Numbered from the stretch's first letter, positions 34,748-44,226 are shown. The stretch: 64,000 nt of DNA from Phycisphaerales bacterium (GCA_009691805.1 SIAK01000001.1:62001-126000), one strand, 5' to 3'. Numbers and translations are program-made. The notes: generated from the letters alone by a model not told the origin.

Positions 34748-36266
34748 TGCTCAAAGCAACGACAGCGTGCGAGACGGCGCGCCCTCAAGTATCTCGGGCA
34801 TCGAAGCGATGCGCGGCGTCGGCGCGTTGCAAGCGAAGGGATTCTGGGCGGACGCGTGGGATCGTGTCGTCGTTCGAGTGGGCGCGAAAATCGCGCTCAC
34901 GTGGATCTGCGTGATCGCGTTCTTCGCGCTCTTCGCGCCGGTGATCGCAAACGCGCACCCGATCTTGCGCACGAATCTCAAGACCGGCGTGACGGATTCG
35001 CCGCTCTGGACGAATCTCACTAGCGTCGATCTCGCGCTCTTGTGCGCGGGCTTCTTCGCGCTGCCGTGGATTTATCTTTCGACGGGTCTCGCGAGCAAAT
35101 GTGGCGTGAAGCAGCGGTCAACGCGTCTGGGAATGTTGCTGCTCATCGCGATGCAGGCGGGCGCGACGATCGTGGTTTGTGGCGGGATCAGCGCATGGTC
35201 ACGCGACACAGATGGCGAACCGTGGATCCGCAATCTCGCATCGATGTCGATGTTTCCGCTTCTGTCGTCCGCGCTTGTCGGCATCGTCATCGCGGGTATC
35301 GCGTTGGTTGCGGCAAGCGGATCGAAGGCGCCCGCGAAAACGCGGACGGTTCTCATTCTGTGCGCGGCATGCATTGCGATCTTCTCGAGTTCGTCGCGTT
35401 GGACCGATCGACTGGTGAACTTCGATGTGTACGACGAACAAGAAGCGTCGGGCGAATGCTCGATGATCTACACACTCATTCCGTTCTCTCCGAATTACGG
35501 TCGCAGCGATCTTTATGTGCTTGAACCAATGACCAACATTGGCGAGGCCGTTCCTGAGCTCGCCGATCGCGGCGTCGGATCCCGCACGATGCTCCTCGGC
35601 AGCGACGCGCTCGGCAAGGATGTGCTGGCGCAAATGCTCTGGGCGTGTCGCCTCTCGATTTCCATCGGACTGCTTTCGACCGGCATCGCGGTGACGATTG
35701 GTGTAACACTCGGCGCGTTGATGGGCTACTTCGGTGGATGGGTCGATCTCTTGCTCTACCGCGTCGTGGAAATCTTCATGGCGATTCCCGTGCTCTTCCT
35801 CTTGATCGTTGCTGCTGCGGTGCTGCCTCGCAACACGTACGTGATGATGGCGATCATCGGTTGCGTCTCGTGGACAGGCGCTGCGCGATTCACGCGCGCG
35901 GAGTTCTTGAAGTTACGCAAGCAAGATTTCGTGCAGGGCGCGCAAGCGGCGGGGCTTCCGTTGCGATCCGTGTTGTTCAAGCACATGTTGCCGAACGGTG
36001 TCACACCTGTTCTTGTGGATGCATCGTTTGCGGTTGCCGCCGCGATCATCGCGGAAGCAACGCTGTCGTACTTAGGCCTTGGTCCTGATGGGCAAGCATC
36101 GTGGGGAAAACTGCTCTCGAGCGCGACTGGAACGACAGGCACCTTCGTATGGTGGCTCGCGATTTTCCCTGGATTTGCGATCTTTTTCACCGTCCTCAGT
36201 TACAACGTGCTCGGCGAAGCGATGCGCGACGCGATTGATCCCAAGCTCCGAAAGGCTGCGCATTGA
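34740..36266 (+). CDS. ABC transporter permease, DppC/OppC type, with extra membrane helices
   Basis: 508 residues, about 200 more than usual. After the first helix ([20 protein letters not shown]) the periplasmic region is expanded by about 190 residues. The expansion includes roughly four additional hydrophobic segments ([71 protein letters not shown]). The normal motif [16 protein letters not shown] then leads into the permease core with [20 protein letters not shown]. The overlap with the DppB gene and 1-bp overlap with the ATPase gene mark one operon. The extra helices are unusual, and their role is unknown. Confidence 0.87.
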   Translation: MSDAQSNDSVRDGAPSSISGIEAMRGVGALQAKGFWADAWDRVVVRVGAKIALTWICVIAFFALFAPVIANAHPILRTNLKTGVTDSPLWTNLTSVDLALLCAGFFALPWIYLSTGLASKCGVKQRSTRLGMLLLIAMQAGATIVVCGGISAWSRDTDGEPWIRNLASMSMFPLLSSALVGIVIAGIALVAASGSKAPAKTRTVLILCAACIAIFSSSSRWTDRLVNFDVYDEQEASGECSMIYTLIPFSPNYGRSDLYVLEPMTNIGEAVPELADRGVGSRTMLLGSDALGKDVLAQMLWACRLSISIGLLSTGIAVTIGVTLGALMGYFGGWVDLLLYRVVEIFMAIPVLFLLIVAAAVLPRNTYVMMAIIGCVSWTGAARFTRAEFLKLRKQDFVQGAQAAGLPLRSVLFKHMLPNGVTPVLVDASFAVAAAIIAEATLSYLGLGPDGQASWGKLLSSATGTTGTFVWWLAIFPGFAIFFTVLSYNVLGEAMRDAIDPKLRKAAH

Positions 36267-37363
36267 TGTCGTCGCAAACGCAAGCATCCACCAGCACGCC
36301 CAACGACGTTGCGACGAAACCGATTTTCGAAGTCGCCGATCTTGCGGTGAGTTTCGCAAACTCGGCGGGCGGTCCTCGCATTCAAGCAGTCGCAGGCGTG
36401 TCGATGACGGTGCATGCGAATCAAACGCTCGCAGTCGTGGGCGAGAGCGGTTGCGGCAAGAGCGTTACCGCGATGAGCGCCATGCAACTCATTCCGCGCC
36501 CACCTGGACGATTCGATCGCGGCTCGATTCTTTTCGAAGGCAAAGACATTCTCTCGATGAGCGAGCATGAGATGCTCGCGATTCGCGGCGGCAAGATCGC
36601 GATGATCTTTCAGGAGCCGATGACGAGTCTGAATCCCGTCTACACGATTGGCGATCAGATTCTTGAAGCGATCTATCTGCATCAAGATGCGCGCGGTAAG
36701 GAAGCGGAGAAGCTCGCGATGCAAGCGCTCAATGAAGTCGGCATCCCTGATCCTGAGGGACGGCTGCGGATGTATCCGCATCAATTCTCAGGCGGCATGC
36801 GGCAGCGCGTCATGATTGCGATGGCGCTCGCGTGCCAGCCGACGCTTCTGCTCGCCGACGAACCAACGACCGCGCTGGATGTCACGATTCAAGCGCAAAT
36901 CCTAGAGCTTTTGCGCACACTGCAGCGTTCGCGTGGCATGGGCATCATGCTCATCACGCACAATCTTGGTGTCGTTGCCGAGAATGCGGATGTCGTCTGC
37001 GTCATGTACGCAGGTCGCGTGGTCGAGTACGCGAAGGTGTTCGAACTCTTCGACAAGCCACTCCATCCGTACACACGCGGACTCTTCAATTCGATCCCCG
37101 GTCTGCACGACACGAAGCCTCGACTCACGACGGTGGAAGAAGTGGTGCTCGATCCCACGCAATACACCCTGCCCGACAGTCCGCTCGTACCGTGGTGGCC
37201 CGATGCACCCGCAGGCGTGCGACCTCAAATTGCTGCTGGTCGTGATGAGTACACGCTCGTTGAAGTGTCGAAGGATCGTTGGGTCGCCTGCTTCAACACG
37301 ACATACGCAGAGAGTCATCCGACGCGTCGGCCGGATTTGGATTTCCGACGCACTGATCATTGA
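36266..37363 (+). CDS. Peptide ABC transporter ATP-binding protein (DppD/OppD type)
   Basis: 365 residues from the ATG at 36266 (TGATG overlap with the permease stop). Walker A is [15 protein letters not shown], the signature is [15 protein letters not shown], Walker B is [14 protein letters not shown], and the H-loop lies in [10 protein letters not shown]. The C-terminal oligopeptide-transporter extension has [14 protein letters not shown] and a later Cys in RWVACFN. The usual four-Cys iron-sulfur set of DppD is incomplete. Most such importers have a second ATPase (DppF/OppF); none follows here, since the next gene is dut. The ATPase may act as a homodimer or pair with one encoded elsewhere. 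Confidence 0.93.
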   Translation: MSSQTQASTSTPNDVATKPIFEVADLAVSFANSAGGPRIQAVAGVSMTVHANQTLAVVGESGCGKSVTAMSAMQLIPRPPGRFDRGSILFEGKDILSMSEHEMLAIRGGKIAMIFQEPMTSLNPVYTIGDQILEAIYLHQDARGKEAEKLAMQALNEVGIPDPEGRLRMYPHQFSGGMRQRVMIAMALACQPTLLLADEPTTALDVTIQAQILELLRTLQRSRGMGIMLITHNLGVVAENADVVCVMYAGRVVEYAKVFELFDKPLHPYTRGLFNSIPGLHDTKPRLTTVEEVVLDPTQYTLPDSPLVPWWPDAPAGVRPQIAAGRDEYTLVEVSKDRWVACFNTTYAESHPTRRPDLDFRRTDH

Positions 37364-37372
37364 GAGTCACGC

Positions 37373-37822
37373 ATGAGTAGTGATGTTCAACTTCGAGTCA
37401 AGCGACTTCGTCCGAGTGCAGTCTTGCCGTGCGCGCAATCAGCGCTGGCTGCTGGGCTTGATCTCAGCGCGGATCTCGACGCTCCAATCGTGATTGAAGT
37501 CGGCGCGATCGCGCTTGTGCCGTGTGGGTTTGCGATGTCGTTGCCGCGTGGATTCGAGGGTCAAGTTCGTCCGCGTTCCGGACTCGCGACGAAGCACGGC
37601 ATCTCGATTCCAAACTCGCCAGGCACGATCGACGCGGACTACCGAGGCGAAGTGTTGGTGCCGCTGATCAATCTCGGACGCGTGCCGTTCACCGTCGAAC
37701 CCAAAATGCGCATCGCCCAGATGGTGATTGCGCGCGCATTTACAGCGCAAGTGCTTGAAGTGCAAGAACTTACGGATACTGAACGGGGCGCATCGGGATT
37801 CGGTTCGACGGGAACTCACTGA
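37373..37822 (+). CDS. dut: dUTP diphosphatase
   Basis: 149 residues. It hydrolyses dUTP to dUMP, limiting uracil in DNA and feeding dTMP synthesis. The five trimeric dUTPase motifs are visible: [38 protein letters not shown] and the C-terminal GASGFGSTG arm. Length is normal. It begins 9 bp after the transporter ATPase gene and is likely read from the same transcript or a promoter inside it. Confidence 0.97.
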   Translation: MSSDVQLRVKRLRPSAVLPCAQSALAAGLDLSADLDAPIVIEVGAIALVPCGFAMSLPRGFEGQVRPRSGLATKHGISIPNSPGTIDADYRGEVLVPLINLGRVPFTVEPKMRIAQMVIARAFTAQVLEVQELTDTERGASGFGSTGTH

Positions 37823-37870
37823 CGCGATTTTTGCCACAATGTCGCATCCTCGAAGTCCAGCAGGACATCA

Positions 37871-39175
37871 GTGTTTGACGGTCTGATGTTAGAGAAGCAG
37901 TTGTTCCCGATGAATCTGAACTACCGACGGAAGAAGCGCGAACGCCACCACGAAGCCTCGCATGATGACGCCGAGAGCAGCACACCGCCGCTTGAGCATG
38001 CACTTGTTCCGAAGGGTGATGTCGAATGGATCGATGATCCTCAAGCGCTCGCGGAATTTCTTGCGCATGTAAAAACGCAGCCGCTCTTCGCCTTCGACAC
38101 GGAGTTCATCGGTGAAGAAACGTACTGGCCAAAAATCTGCGTCGTGCAGTTAGCAACGGCTAAGCGCATCGCGCTTGTCGATGCGATTGCGATTCAAGAT
38201 CTCACGCCTGTCTACGAACTCGTCTGTGATGAAGCGCATCTCACGCTTGTGCATGCAGGTGGACAAGATCTCGAGCCCGCACAACGCGCAGTTGGTCGGG
38301 GACCGAAGGGCGTTGTCGATGTACAGATTTGCGCGGCGTTCGCAGAGATGCCGTGGCCAGCGGGTCTCGAAAAACTCGTCGATCATTTCGCCGAGCATCG
38401 CCTCACGAAGGGTCACACGTTTACGAATTGGGATGCGCGACCACTCACGGCATCGCAGCTGCGTTACGCAGCGGATGATGTGCGCTATCTGCCACTCGTG
38501 TGGGAGCAGTTGAAGGCACGACTCACGGAACGCGGCACGCTCGCGTGGGCACTCAAGGAGTGTGAAGTCTCGCTGAAGCTTCCGCAGCGCTACGACGAAG
38601 AAGGGCAGATTCGGCGCATTCTCAAGGTGTGGCCGCTGCGACCTGCGCAATTGCCTGTGCTGCGTAAAGTGCTTGCTGCGCGCAACGACATAGCGCTTGA
38701 GGAAAATCTTCCGCAACGCGCGACGATTCCGGATGAGTCGATCATGGAACTTGCGCGTCAGAAGCCAACAACGCTCGCGCAATTGCGATTGATCAAAGGC
38801 GTTCCCAAGCGCATCGTGGCCTCGCATGGTGAGCGCATCGTCGCAGCGATTGAAGCAGGGTTGCTCTTGCCACCCGAGAGATTGCCTGCAGGACGGATCC
38901 GCGAAGAAACCGCAACTGATCGCGCGCGTGTCGATGCGCTCATGGCAATCGCGAGCATGCGATGCCTTGCGCAAGGACTTGCGCCGGGCATGGTTTTCTC
39001 ACGCAGTGATCTCTCCGCATGGTGGCTCGAGCGTGGCGCGAAATCTCCGCCGCCTGTGTTTGACGCAAGCGATTGGCGCAGCGACGCGCTTGGCATCTGG
39101 CTCGATCAATTCGTGAACGGCGATGCATCCTTCGCGATCCGTTGGGTAGACGGCACGCCTCGCATGATCAACTGA
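37871..39175 (+). CDS. rnd: Ribonuclease D-like 3'-5' exonuclease with HRDC domain
   Basis: 434 residues from a GTG at 37871; ATGs at 37886 and 37910 are alternatives. The DEDDy exonuclease domain (about 45-235) shows FAFDTEFIGEETYWP (Asp and Glu), LVHAGGQDLEPAQRAV and the Tyr/Asp pair in LRYAADDVRYLPLVW. An HRDC-type helical region follows (LPVLRKVLAARNDIALEEN, LRLIKGVPKRIV). RNase D trims tRNA and other small RNA 3' ends. The length exceeds E. coli RNase D (375) because of a charged N-terminal extension. It is convergent with the esterase-like gene, with 3 bp between the stops. Confidence 0.9.
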   Translation: MFDGLMLEKQLFPMNLNYRRKKRERHHEASHDDAESSTPPLEHALVPKGDVEWIDDPQALAEFLAHVKTQPLFAFDTEFIGEETYWPKICVVQLATAKRIALVDAIAIQDLTPVYELVCDEAHLTLVHAGGQDLEPAQRAVGRGPKGVVDVQICAAFAEMPWPAGLEKLVDHFAEHRLTKGHTFTNWDARPLTASQLRYAADDVRYLPLVWEQLKARLTERGTLAWALKECEVSLKLPQRYDEEGQIRRILKVWPLRPAQLPVLRKVLAARNDIALEENLPQRATIPDESIMELARQKPTTLAQLRLIKGVPKRIVASHGERIVAAIEAGLLLPPERLPAGRIREETATDRARVDALMAIASMRCLAQGLAPGMVFSRSDLSAWWLERGAKSPPPVFDASDWRSDALGIWLDQFVNGDASFAIRWVDGTPRMIN

Positions 39176-39178
39176 GAT

Positions 39179-40876
39179 TTAGTCTTGTTTCATTCCTGGG
39201 ATCGGCGCGTCGACACCAGGGGTGCGGAACGGTTGCTTGGGATCGAAGTTCGGAAGCGCGTCGGCGAGTCCTTGACTGCGGAACCAATCATTGATTGCGA
39301 ATCCAAATCGAAGCCGCGCGTCGGTGATGACTGCATCACGATCGCGTTGTGGAAGGATCTCGATGCTGCCGCTTCCGCGTCGACGCTTTGTCTCTTGTTC
39401 CCACGCTTCGAGCCGTTTCTTCAACAGCGCAACACCGAACTGCGCGTAGTTTGAATCGCGCGCGCCGATGAGAATGTGCGCGCGATCTGCGAGGATCGGT
39501 CCGAAGCGCGCGGGGTTGGCTGCGAGCGCTTCGACGATGTCGTACTGCAAGTACTCAGTAGCAGCGGATCGATCGACCGCGCCTGTTTGCGGATCGATCA
39601 GTCGCCTTGGTGCGGCGGTCGCTGCATCCACGGCGCAGAACATGGAGTTGAAGGTATCGAACCGACCGCCGCTGTCGCCCTGTGGATGCATCGCGTACTC
39701 CATGCCGATTGCGTCACGCACGGTCATGTACACGCGGTCGTCCTTGGGGCCAAGAATGCCGCGAAACACAGCGATTTCTTCGCCCGCAGCGTCGGTAAAT
39801 GCGTTCTTCTCGCGACCAAGATCAAGCAATCCGAAGTGCGACATCGACACAGGTTCAGGCGACGAAACAAACGCTTGACTGAACACATCCGGCGCACGCA
39901 AGAGCAGCCACAGACAAGTGAATCCGCCAAGCCCATTGCCTGTGAGCACGCGCGCTTGCGGTTGCGCGACGAGACGATACTTCTGTTCGAGATACGGAAT
40001 GAATTCTTGCACGAGCGCTTGGGTAACGGGTCCATTCGCTTCGCTCTCGACAAATGCGTGATGCCCAAACGCACCATTGGGATCAAGACAAATCCACACC
40101 GCCTGCGGAAAGGCAGTGCGCAGATATTCGCTCTGCAGCGCGGGCGCGATGTCGAGCGCCGCGCGTTGCGTCGCGCCTTGTTCGGGGATCAGATAGACCG
40201 CAGGCCAAGTTCGGCGCGGCGCATCGATGTTGTGGTACTCGCGCGGAAGCGCAACACCCGCGCGATGAAACACATCTCGGCCAGCGGCTTTCGAAAGTGA
40301 TTCGCTCTTGAACGAGACCCATTCGACGCCTTCGGTTGTAGGAAGCGGTGTGGGCTCGATCGCAACTTCCCACTGGAGTTCAATCTGATCCATGCGCGTT
40401 GCGTTGAGATCGATGTCGACAACATTCGAAAGCAGATTGCCTGCGCGAAGATGCCCGACACCATTTGCAGAGGCGCAATCAAAGACCGCTTGCACGCGGA
40501 AGCGTCCATTGAGCCGATCGAATCCGTTGCAGATCGCATCCGTCGCGGGCGGGAAACTCGCAATCATTGCGTGCTTGCTGCGATCAAAGTCAACGCTGAC
40601 GCCCTCACGAAGCTCCGTGACTTCCATCGATGCAATCGGCGAGGGATGCGTGAGGAACGGTCCGTCGCTCGGATCAAGTCCTCGCAGCCTCGGAGTTTCA
40701 TCAAGCAGGAACAGCAGCACGCGCCCATGCGTGGAAGCGGGAACGGGAGGAACAAACGCAGAAATGTCGCCCGACGCCGCAGTCGCCTTCGGGAGGACGA
40801 CCGAATAACGATCTTCCGCGACCGCGTCGAGTTGCGCGGAGGCATGCAAACAGAGAAGCAGGGCGGTGGAGAGCAT
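39179..40876 (-). CDS. Exported esterase-fold protein with the catalytic serine replaced
   Basis: 565 residues from the ATG at 40876, beginning with a signal peptide (MLSTALLLCLHASA). The C-terminal half has the alpha/beta-hydrolase layout of large putative esterases (esterase D/enterochelin esterase-like). WPAVYLIPEQGATQ gives the oxyanion strand, ANGPVTQALVQEFIPYLEQKY the helix, and ARVLTGNGLGGFTCLWLLL the nucleophile elbow. The elbow should read GHSxGG; here the Ser position is Gly315 (codon GGG at 39932-39934). The protein may be a non-catalytic binding version, or the reaction may use another residue. The N-terminal 200 residues form a separate beta-rich region. The frame is otherwise intact. 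Confidence 0.75.
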   Translation of the reverse strand: MLSTALLLCLHASAQLDAVAEDRYSVVLPKATAASGDISAFVPPVPASTHGRVLLFLLDETPRLRGLDPSDGPFLTHPSPIASMEVTELREGVSVDFDRSKHAMIASFPPATDAICNGFDRLNGRFRVQAVFDCASANGVGHLRAGNLLSNVVDIDLNATRMDQIELQWEVAIEPTPLPTTEGVEWVSFKSESLSKAAGRDVFHRAGVALPREYHNIDAPRRTWPAVYLIPEQGATQRAALDIAPALQSEYLRTAFPQAVWICLDPNGAFGHHAFVESEANGPVTQALVQEFIPYLEQKYRLVAQPQARVLTGNGLGGFTCLWLLLRAPDVFSQAFVSSPEPVSMSHFGLLDLGREKNAFTDAAGEEIAVFRGILGPKDDRVYMTVRDAIGMEYAMHPQGDSGGRFDTFNSMFCAVDAATAAPRRLIDPQTGAVDRSAATEYLQYDIVEALAANPARFGPILADRAHILIGARDSNYAQFGVALLKKRLEAWEQETKRRRGSGSIEILPQRDRDAVITDARLRFGFAINDWFRSQGLADALPNFDPKQPFRTPGVDAPIPGMKQD

Positions 40877-41047
40877 GACGGGTGAGGAGTGTAAGGTTGC
40901 GAGGTCGGATTCTGGCGCGAGGTTGGCTTTACCGCTTGCGCAACCACGCGATTCGCAACATAGATTCCGCCCGACTGCCGATAGAGACTTCACTTCCGCT
41001 AGTCCGCCTCAAGATTGCTTCACCTCCAAGCCCCGTTGAGATCCAAC

Positions 41048-41890
41048 ATGCAGCCCACGCGCGCCCTCTTTGCGACTCTTTGCACTGCGACTTTCGCGGT
41101 CTCGTGCAGCACTTATCAAGCGCCCGAACGCAATGCCGCATCTGCGATCAGTGTGACGAAGGGATTCCTCTTCGACGGCAATACTTTCAGTTTCGATGAG
41201 CCGCTTGAGTTGCAGACGCACGGGCCACTCGCGATCGACTTCGAGAGCTTCGCAGGCAAGGTCGAAATTCGCGCGGACAAATCCTTCACCTGCACGGTCA
41301 TCGAAGCGCGCCGAGTTGCCGCGCATGGATGGGGCCGACTTGCGGAAGGGAACGAAACCTTGACGGATGTTCGTTGGCGCGCATCGTTAGAGCGGCGCGA
41401 GGGAAGTGGCGAGACGCTGGTAGTGCGTGCGTCCACGTCGCATCCCGAGGATCACTTTCAACGATGTGAGTTTCTCATCACCGTGCCAGAACTGGACTCG
41501 GTCAAAGTTCGCACAACAGAAGGCGAAGTGCGAGTCACGGGAAATCAAGGCGCGGTTGACATTCGCACGACGGAAGCAGATGTGCGCGTGATGACTCCGT
41601 GGGCGATGACGAAGCCGATCACGATCATCACGAGCGAAGGCACGATTGACTATCGCATCCGCGGCGAATCGACTGGTCTGTTCGACGCGGAAACGCGCGG
41701 CGGATTGGTGAAGCAGCGCTGCGAGTTCGGGCATTGGCTCGCCCTCTCCGACCAAAACGATCACGATCGATTTCTCGCAGTGCTCAACAACGGGAAGAAC
41801 CCGATCGTCCTGCGCACAAGCGATGGCGACATCCGCATCGCAGTCGTCCCCGATCCAACATCGGTCGGGATCTGGATCATGGATCCGTGA
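41048..41890 (+). CDS. Lipoprotein with DUF4097-like beta-repeat (adhesin-type) domain
   Basis: 280 residues from the ATG at 41048. A signal sequence ends in the lipobox AVSC, with Cys20. The mature protein has repeated short beta-strands: AIDFESFAGKVEIRADKS, VRTTEGEVRVTGNQGAVDIRTTEADVRV, then IITSEGTIDYRI and VLRTSDGDIRIAV. This ladder pattern is that of the DUF4097/putative adhesin beta-helix family (longer segments are quoted only by position here: about residues 160-215). The likely location is the outer surface or periplasmic face. A block of hairpin repeats follows directly downstream. Confidence 0.68.
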   Translation: MQPTRALFATLCTATFAVSCSTYQAPERNAASAISVTKGFLFDGNTFSFDEPLELQTHGPLAIDFESFAGKVEIRADKSFTCTVIEARRVAAHGWGRLAEGNETLTDVRWRASLERREGSGETLVVRASTSHPEDHFQRCEFLITVPELDSVKVRTTEGEVRVTGNQGAVDIRTTEADVRVMTPWAMTKPITIITSEGTIDYRIRGESTGLFDAETRGGLVKQRCEFGHWLALSDQNDHDRFLAVLNNGKNPIVLRTSDGDIRIAVVPDPTSVGIWIMDP

Positions 41891-41901
41891 TTGAGCGAGT
41901 A

Positions 41902-42315
41902 GTTGAGCGCGAGCGCGAAATTTGCCGCGCAGCGCGGGCAAATTCCGTCGCTCGCTTTCGACTCAACCGTCGCGAGTGAATCGCGAACGGTTGAATTCAT
42001 GCGTGCACTTCAGTCTTTTTGTCCCCTCACCGACTCCGTCGGTAGCTGAGCGAGAAGTTTGAGCGCTCGCGCGAAATTTGCCGCGCAGCGCGGACAAATT
42101 CCATCGCTCGCTTTCGACTCAACCGTCGCGAGTGAATCGCGAACGGTTGAATTCCGGCGAGAAGTTTGAGCGCGAGCGCGAAATTTGCCGCGCAGCGCGG
42201 ACAAATTCCATCGCTCGCTTTCGACTCAACCGTCGCGAGTGAATCGCGAACGGTTGAATTCATGCGTGCACTTCAGTCTTTTTGTCCCCTCACCGACTCC
42301 GTCGGTAGCTGAGCG
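41902..42315. repeat. Three copies of a ~95-bp two-hairpin repeat, two with a 55-bp tail
   Basis: A ~95-bp core lies at 41903-41997, 42059-42153 and 42166-42260, with only a few substitutions between copies. Each core has two imperfect hairpins: AATTTGCCGCGC against GCGCGG(G/A)CAAATT, and CAACCGTCGCG against CGCGAACGGTTG. Copies 1 and 3 are followed by the same 55-bp tail (41998-42052 and 42261-42315) with CACCGACTCCGTCGG, itself able to pair; copy 2 lacks it. No coding potential is convincing. It resembles interspersed REP/MITE-like elements or a duplicated intergenic unit. No transposase is nearby. Confidence 0.9.
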
Positions 42316-42347
42316 CGGGTGCAATTTTCGGCTTAGGATGTGCTCCC

Positions 42348-43013
42348 GTGAAAGAAGTTCAAGACCATTGGTTCAAACTCGCCAAAGAGGAGGGCTACCG
42401 CTCTCGTGCGGCGTACAAGCTCATCGACATTGACGATCGCAAGCGTCTCCTCTATCGAGGCGCGCGCGTTCTTGATGCGGGTGCTGCTCCAGGCTCGTGG
42501 TCGCAAGTCGCCTCCGCGCGCATCGGTCATAAGGGTGTGGTGTTCGCCGTCGATCTGACCATGATGGATCCGGGGCTTCCTGACAACGTGCATCGGTTGC
42601 AAGCGGATCTCCGCGACATCACGCTTGATGATGTTGGTGGCGAGCCCTTCGATGCGGTGCTTTCCGACATGGCGCCCAAGACCACAGGTGATCCGACGGG
42701 CGATCATTTTCAAAGCGTGCGACTCTGCGACGATCTTCTCGACCAGATGCCGGAGTGGCTGCGTCGTGGTGGCAACTTAGTGATGAAGGTGTTCGAAGGC
42801 GAGAACTATCCAGCGCTCGTGAAGCGCGCGGGTCGCATGTTTGATGAAGCGAAGGGCTACAAGCCACGAGCGTCACGCGCCGAGAGCGTCGAGATGTTCA
42901 TTGTGTGCTTTGGCTACAACGGCAAAGACGGCAAGGTGCCGCATCAGACCGATGCGATCCTTCCCAAGCGCCGCCCATCAAAGGGTTGGGGCGGCCCGAC
43001 CGACTCCGTCTAA
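42348..43013 (+). CDS. rlmE: 23S rRNA (uridine-2'-O-)-methyltransferase RlmE (FtsJ/RrmJ)
   Basis: 221 residues, GTG start just after the hairpin repeats. It methylates the 2'-OH of U2552-equivalent in the 23S A-loop using S-adenosylmethionine. The SAM-binding segment VLDAGAAPGSWSQVA is intact. The catalytic K-D-K-E set is visible in SRAAYKLIDID, LSDMAPKTTGDPTGDH, LVMKVFEGE and SRAESVEMFIV. Length is typical (about 209), with a short C-terminal extension. It is followed after 148 bp by the EF-hand/dockerin-like gene. Confidence 0.95.
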   Translation: MKEVQDHWFKLAKEEGYRSRAAYKLIDIDDRKRLLYRGARVLDAGAAPGSWSQVASARIGHKGVVFAVDLTMMDPGLPDNVHRLQADLRDITLDDVGGEPFDAVLSDMAPKTTGDPTGDHFQSVRLCDDLLDQMPEWLRRGGNLVMKVFEGENYPALVKRAGRMFDEAKGYKPRASRAESVEMFIVCFGYNGKDGKVPHQTDAILPKRRPSKGWGGPTDSV

Positions 43014-43161
43014 GCGCGAATGCGGCAAAAACAACGCGTGCGGAAGAGTGAATCTTGCGCGTCTGCGCAGGATGAACGGCGTTCACGTCACGACAGCGGC
43101 GTGGCACTCCAATTGCAATACAGCAGCGTCTTTCCCTCTTTACCTCGTGAGGAGTCTTCGC

Positions 43162-44016
43162 ATGCGCATTCAAACATCACCAAACTTTCCTTCCAACCTT
43201 CGCGCTCCTGCGGTGCAGAATGAGCGACTAGCGATGCTGCGCGCATCTGCCGCACAAGGCACTGCACAAGGCGGCGTGATTGAAGCACCTCCCGCGCAAA
43301 CCGCTGCAGGAAATGCGGGCGGGCCGATTGATATCAATGCACTCATGCAAGCATGGGGCAGCGACAACGGTCAATTCGATCTCGATGGCAGTGGCGCTGT
43401 TGATGCAACAGATCTCACGATGGCGCTGCATGAAAATGAGAGCGCCGCGGCAGCACCACCAGCGGATGATCTCACTGCGGGCGTCATGGCTGCGTGGGGA
43501 GGCGCGAGCAAACTTTACGACCTTGACGGAAGCGGCACTGTCGATGCAGCGGATCTCGCGCTCGCATTGAATGGCCCGACCAATCGGTCCGGCACGGGAA
43601 CACCAGCGGATCCGATGATCGAGTCGCTTGTCGATCGCACATTCGAGGCGCGCGACACCGACGGCGATGGTGTGCTGCGTATCGAAGACTTCGGCAACCA
43701 ATATAGATCGTTCCTGCGAGTAGACGCGGATGCGGATGGCGCAGTGTCGCGCGATGAACTTCGCGGCGTTCTGCAAGCGTCCTTCGAGGCAGTCATGAAG
43801 GGCAATCCCAATGTGAATCTCGATGCGTTCGCCGCTCGCTGGGAGCACGGACTTCTCGATGATCACGGCGCGGTGCCGATGGAGCAATCGAACTTCCGTA
43901 TCGCGAACTTTGGGCGCGCGTCGAGCAATCCGTTACTGCAACCGACCTACTCCCAACCAAGCCACGCAGCCGCACTGCTCCTGCAGCGCGGTACGCTCGT
44001 GAACGCGAAAGCCTAA
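43162..44016 (+). CDS. Dockerin-like and EF-hand repeat protein without a signal peptide
   Basis: 284 residues from the ATG at 43162, with GAGGAG 8-10 nt upstream. Two dockerin-type half-repeats follow each other: AWGSDNGQFDLDGSGAVDAT and AWGGASKLYDLDGSGTVDAA, each ending in a short DL(T/A)xAL helix. Further on are two EF-hand loops, DTDGDGVLRIEDF and DADADGAVSRDEL. All are calcium-binding loop types. The N-terminus (MRIQTSPNFPSNLRAP) has no hydrophobic signal, so the protein appears cytosolic or is exported by another route. The last 60 residues look disordered. It may sense or buffer calcium; its function is unknown. Confidence 0.72.
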   Translation: MRIQTSPNFPSNLRAPAVQNERLAMLRASAAQGTAQGGVIEAPPAQTAAGNAGGPIDINALMQAWGSDNGQFDLDGSGAVDATDLTMALHENESAAAAPPADDLTAGVMAAWGGASKLYDLDGSGTVDAADLALALNGPTNRSGTGTPADPMIESLVDRTFEARDTDGDGVLRIEDFGNQYRSFLRVDADADGAVSRDELRGVLQASFEAVMKGNPNVNLDAFAARWEHGLLDDHGAVPMEQSNFRIANFGRASSNPLLQPTYSQPSHAAALLLQRGTLVNAKA

Positions 44017-44040
44017 ACAACTTTTGCCGTTCCGACACGC

Positions 44041-44078
44041 CACCTGCCCGCGGAGGATCCGCGGGCGGCGGTGTTTTT
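44041..44078 (+). terminator. Rho-independent terminator after the EF-hand gene
   Basis: A GC-rich hairpin with core arms CCCGCGG (44047-44053) and CCGCGGG (44059-44065) around a 5-nt loop is followed by GGCGGTG and five T (44074-44078). It lies about 25 bp after the stop of the EF-hand gene and before the metzincin gene. Confidence 0.7.
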
Positions 44079-44226
44079 GGCGATTGCAATCGATCGAGCG
44101 TCCGAATGTTTCGTGATTCACGGTCTATCTCTGCCAACTTGAGGGAAACAATTTGCCGTCGTGCAGGGCGGCTGTACGCTCCAACCGTTCTCTCATAGTC
44201 ATTTCTCCCCGGGCGGGATTTCCCTC

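Noticed and set aside
39476..40300. Plus-strand frame of 274 codons opposite the esterase-like gene
   Set aside because: Arg/His-rich antisense composition; the minus-strand frame has a signal peptide and a hydrolase-type fold pattern.
41734..42433. Short frames such as MNSTVRDSLATVESK repeated within the hairpin repeats
   Set aside because: They are produced by the repeated DNA itself, differ in frame between copies and extend into unrelated sequence.
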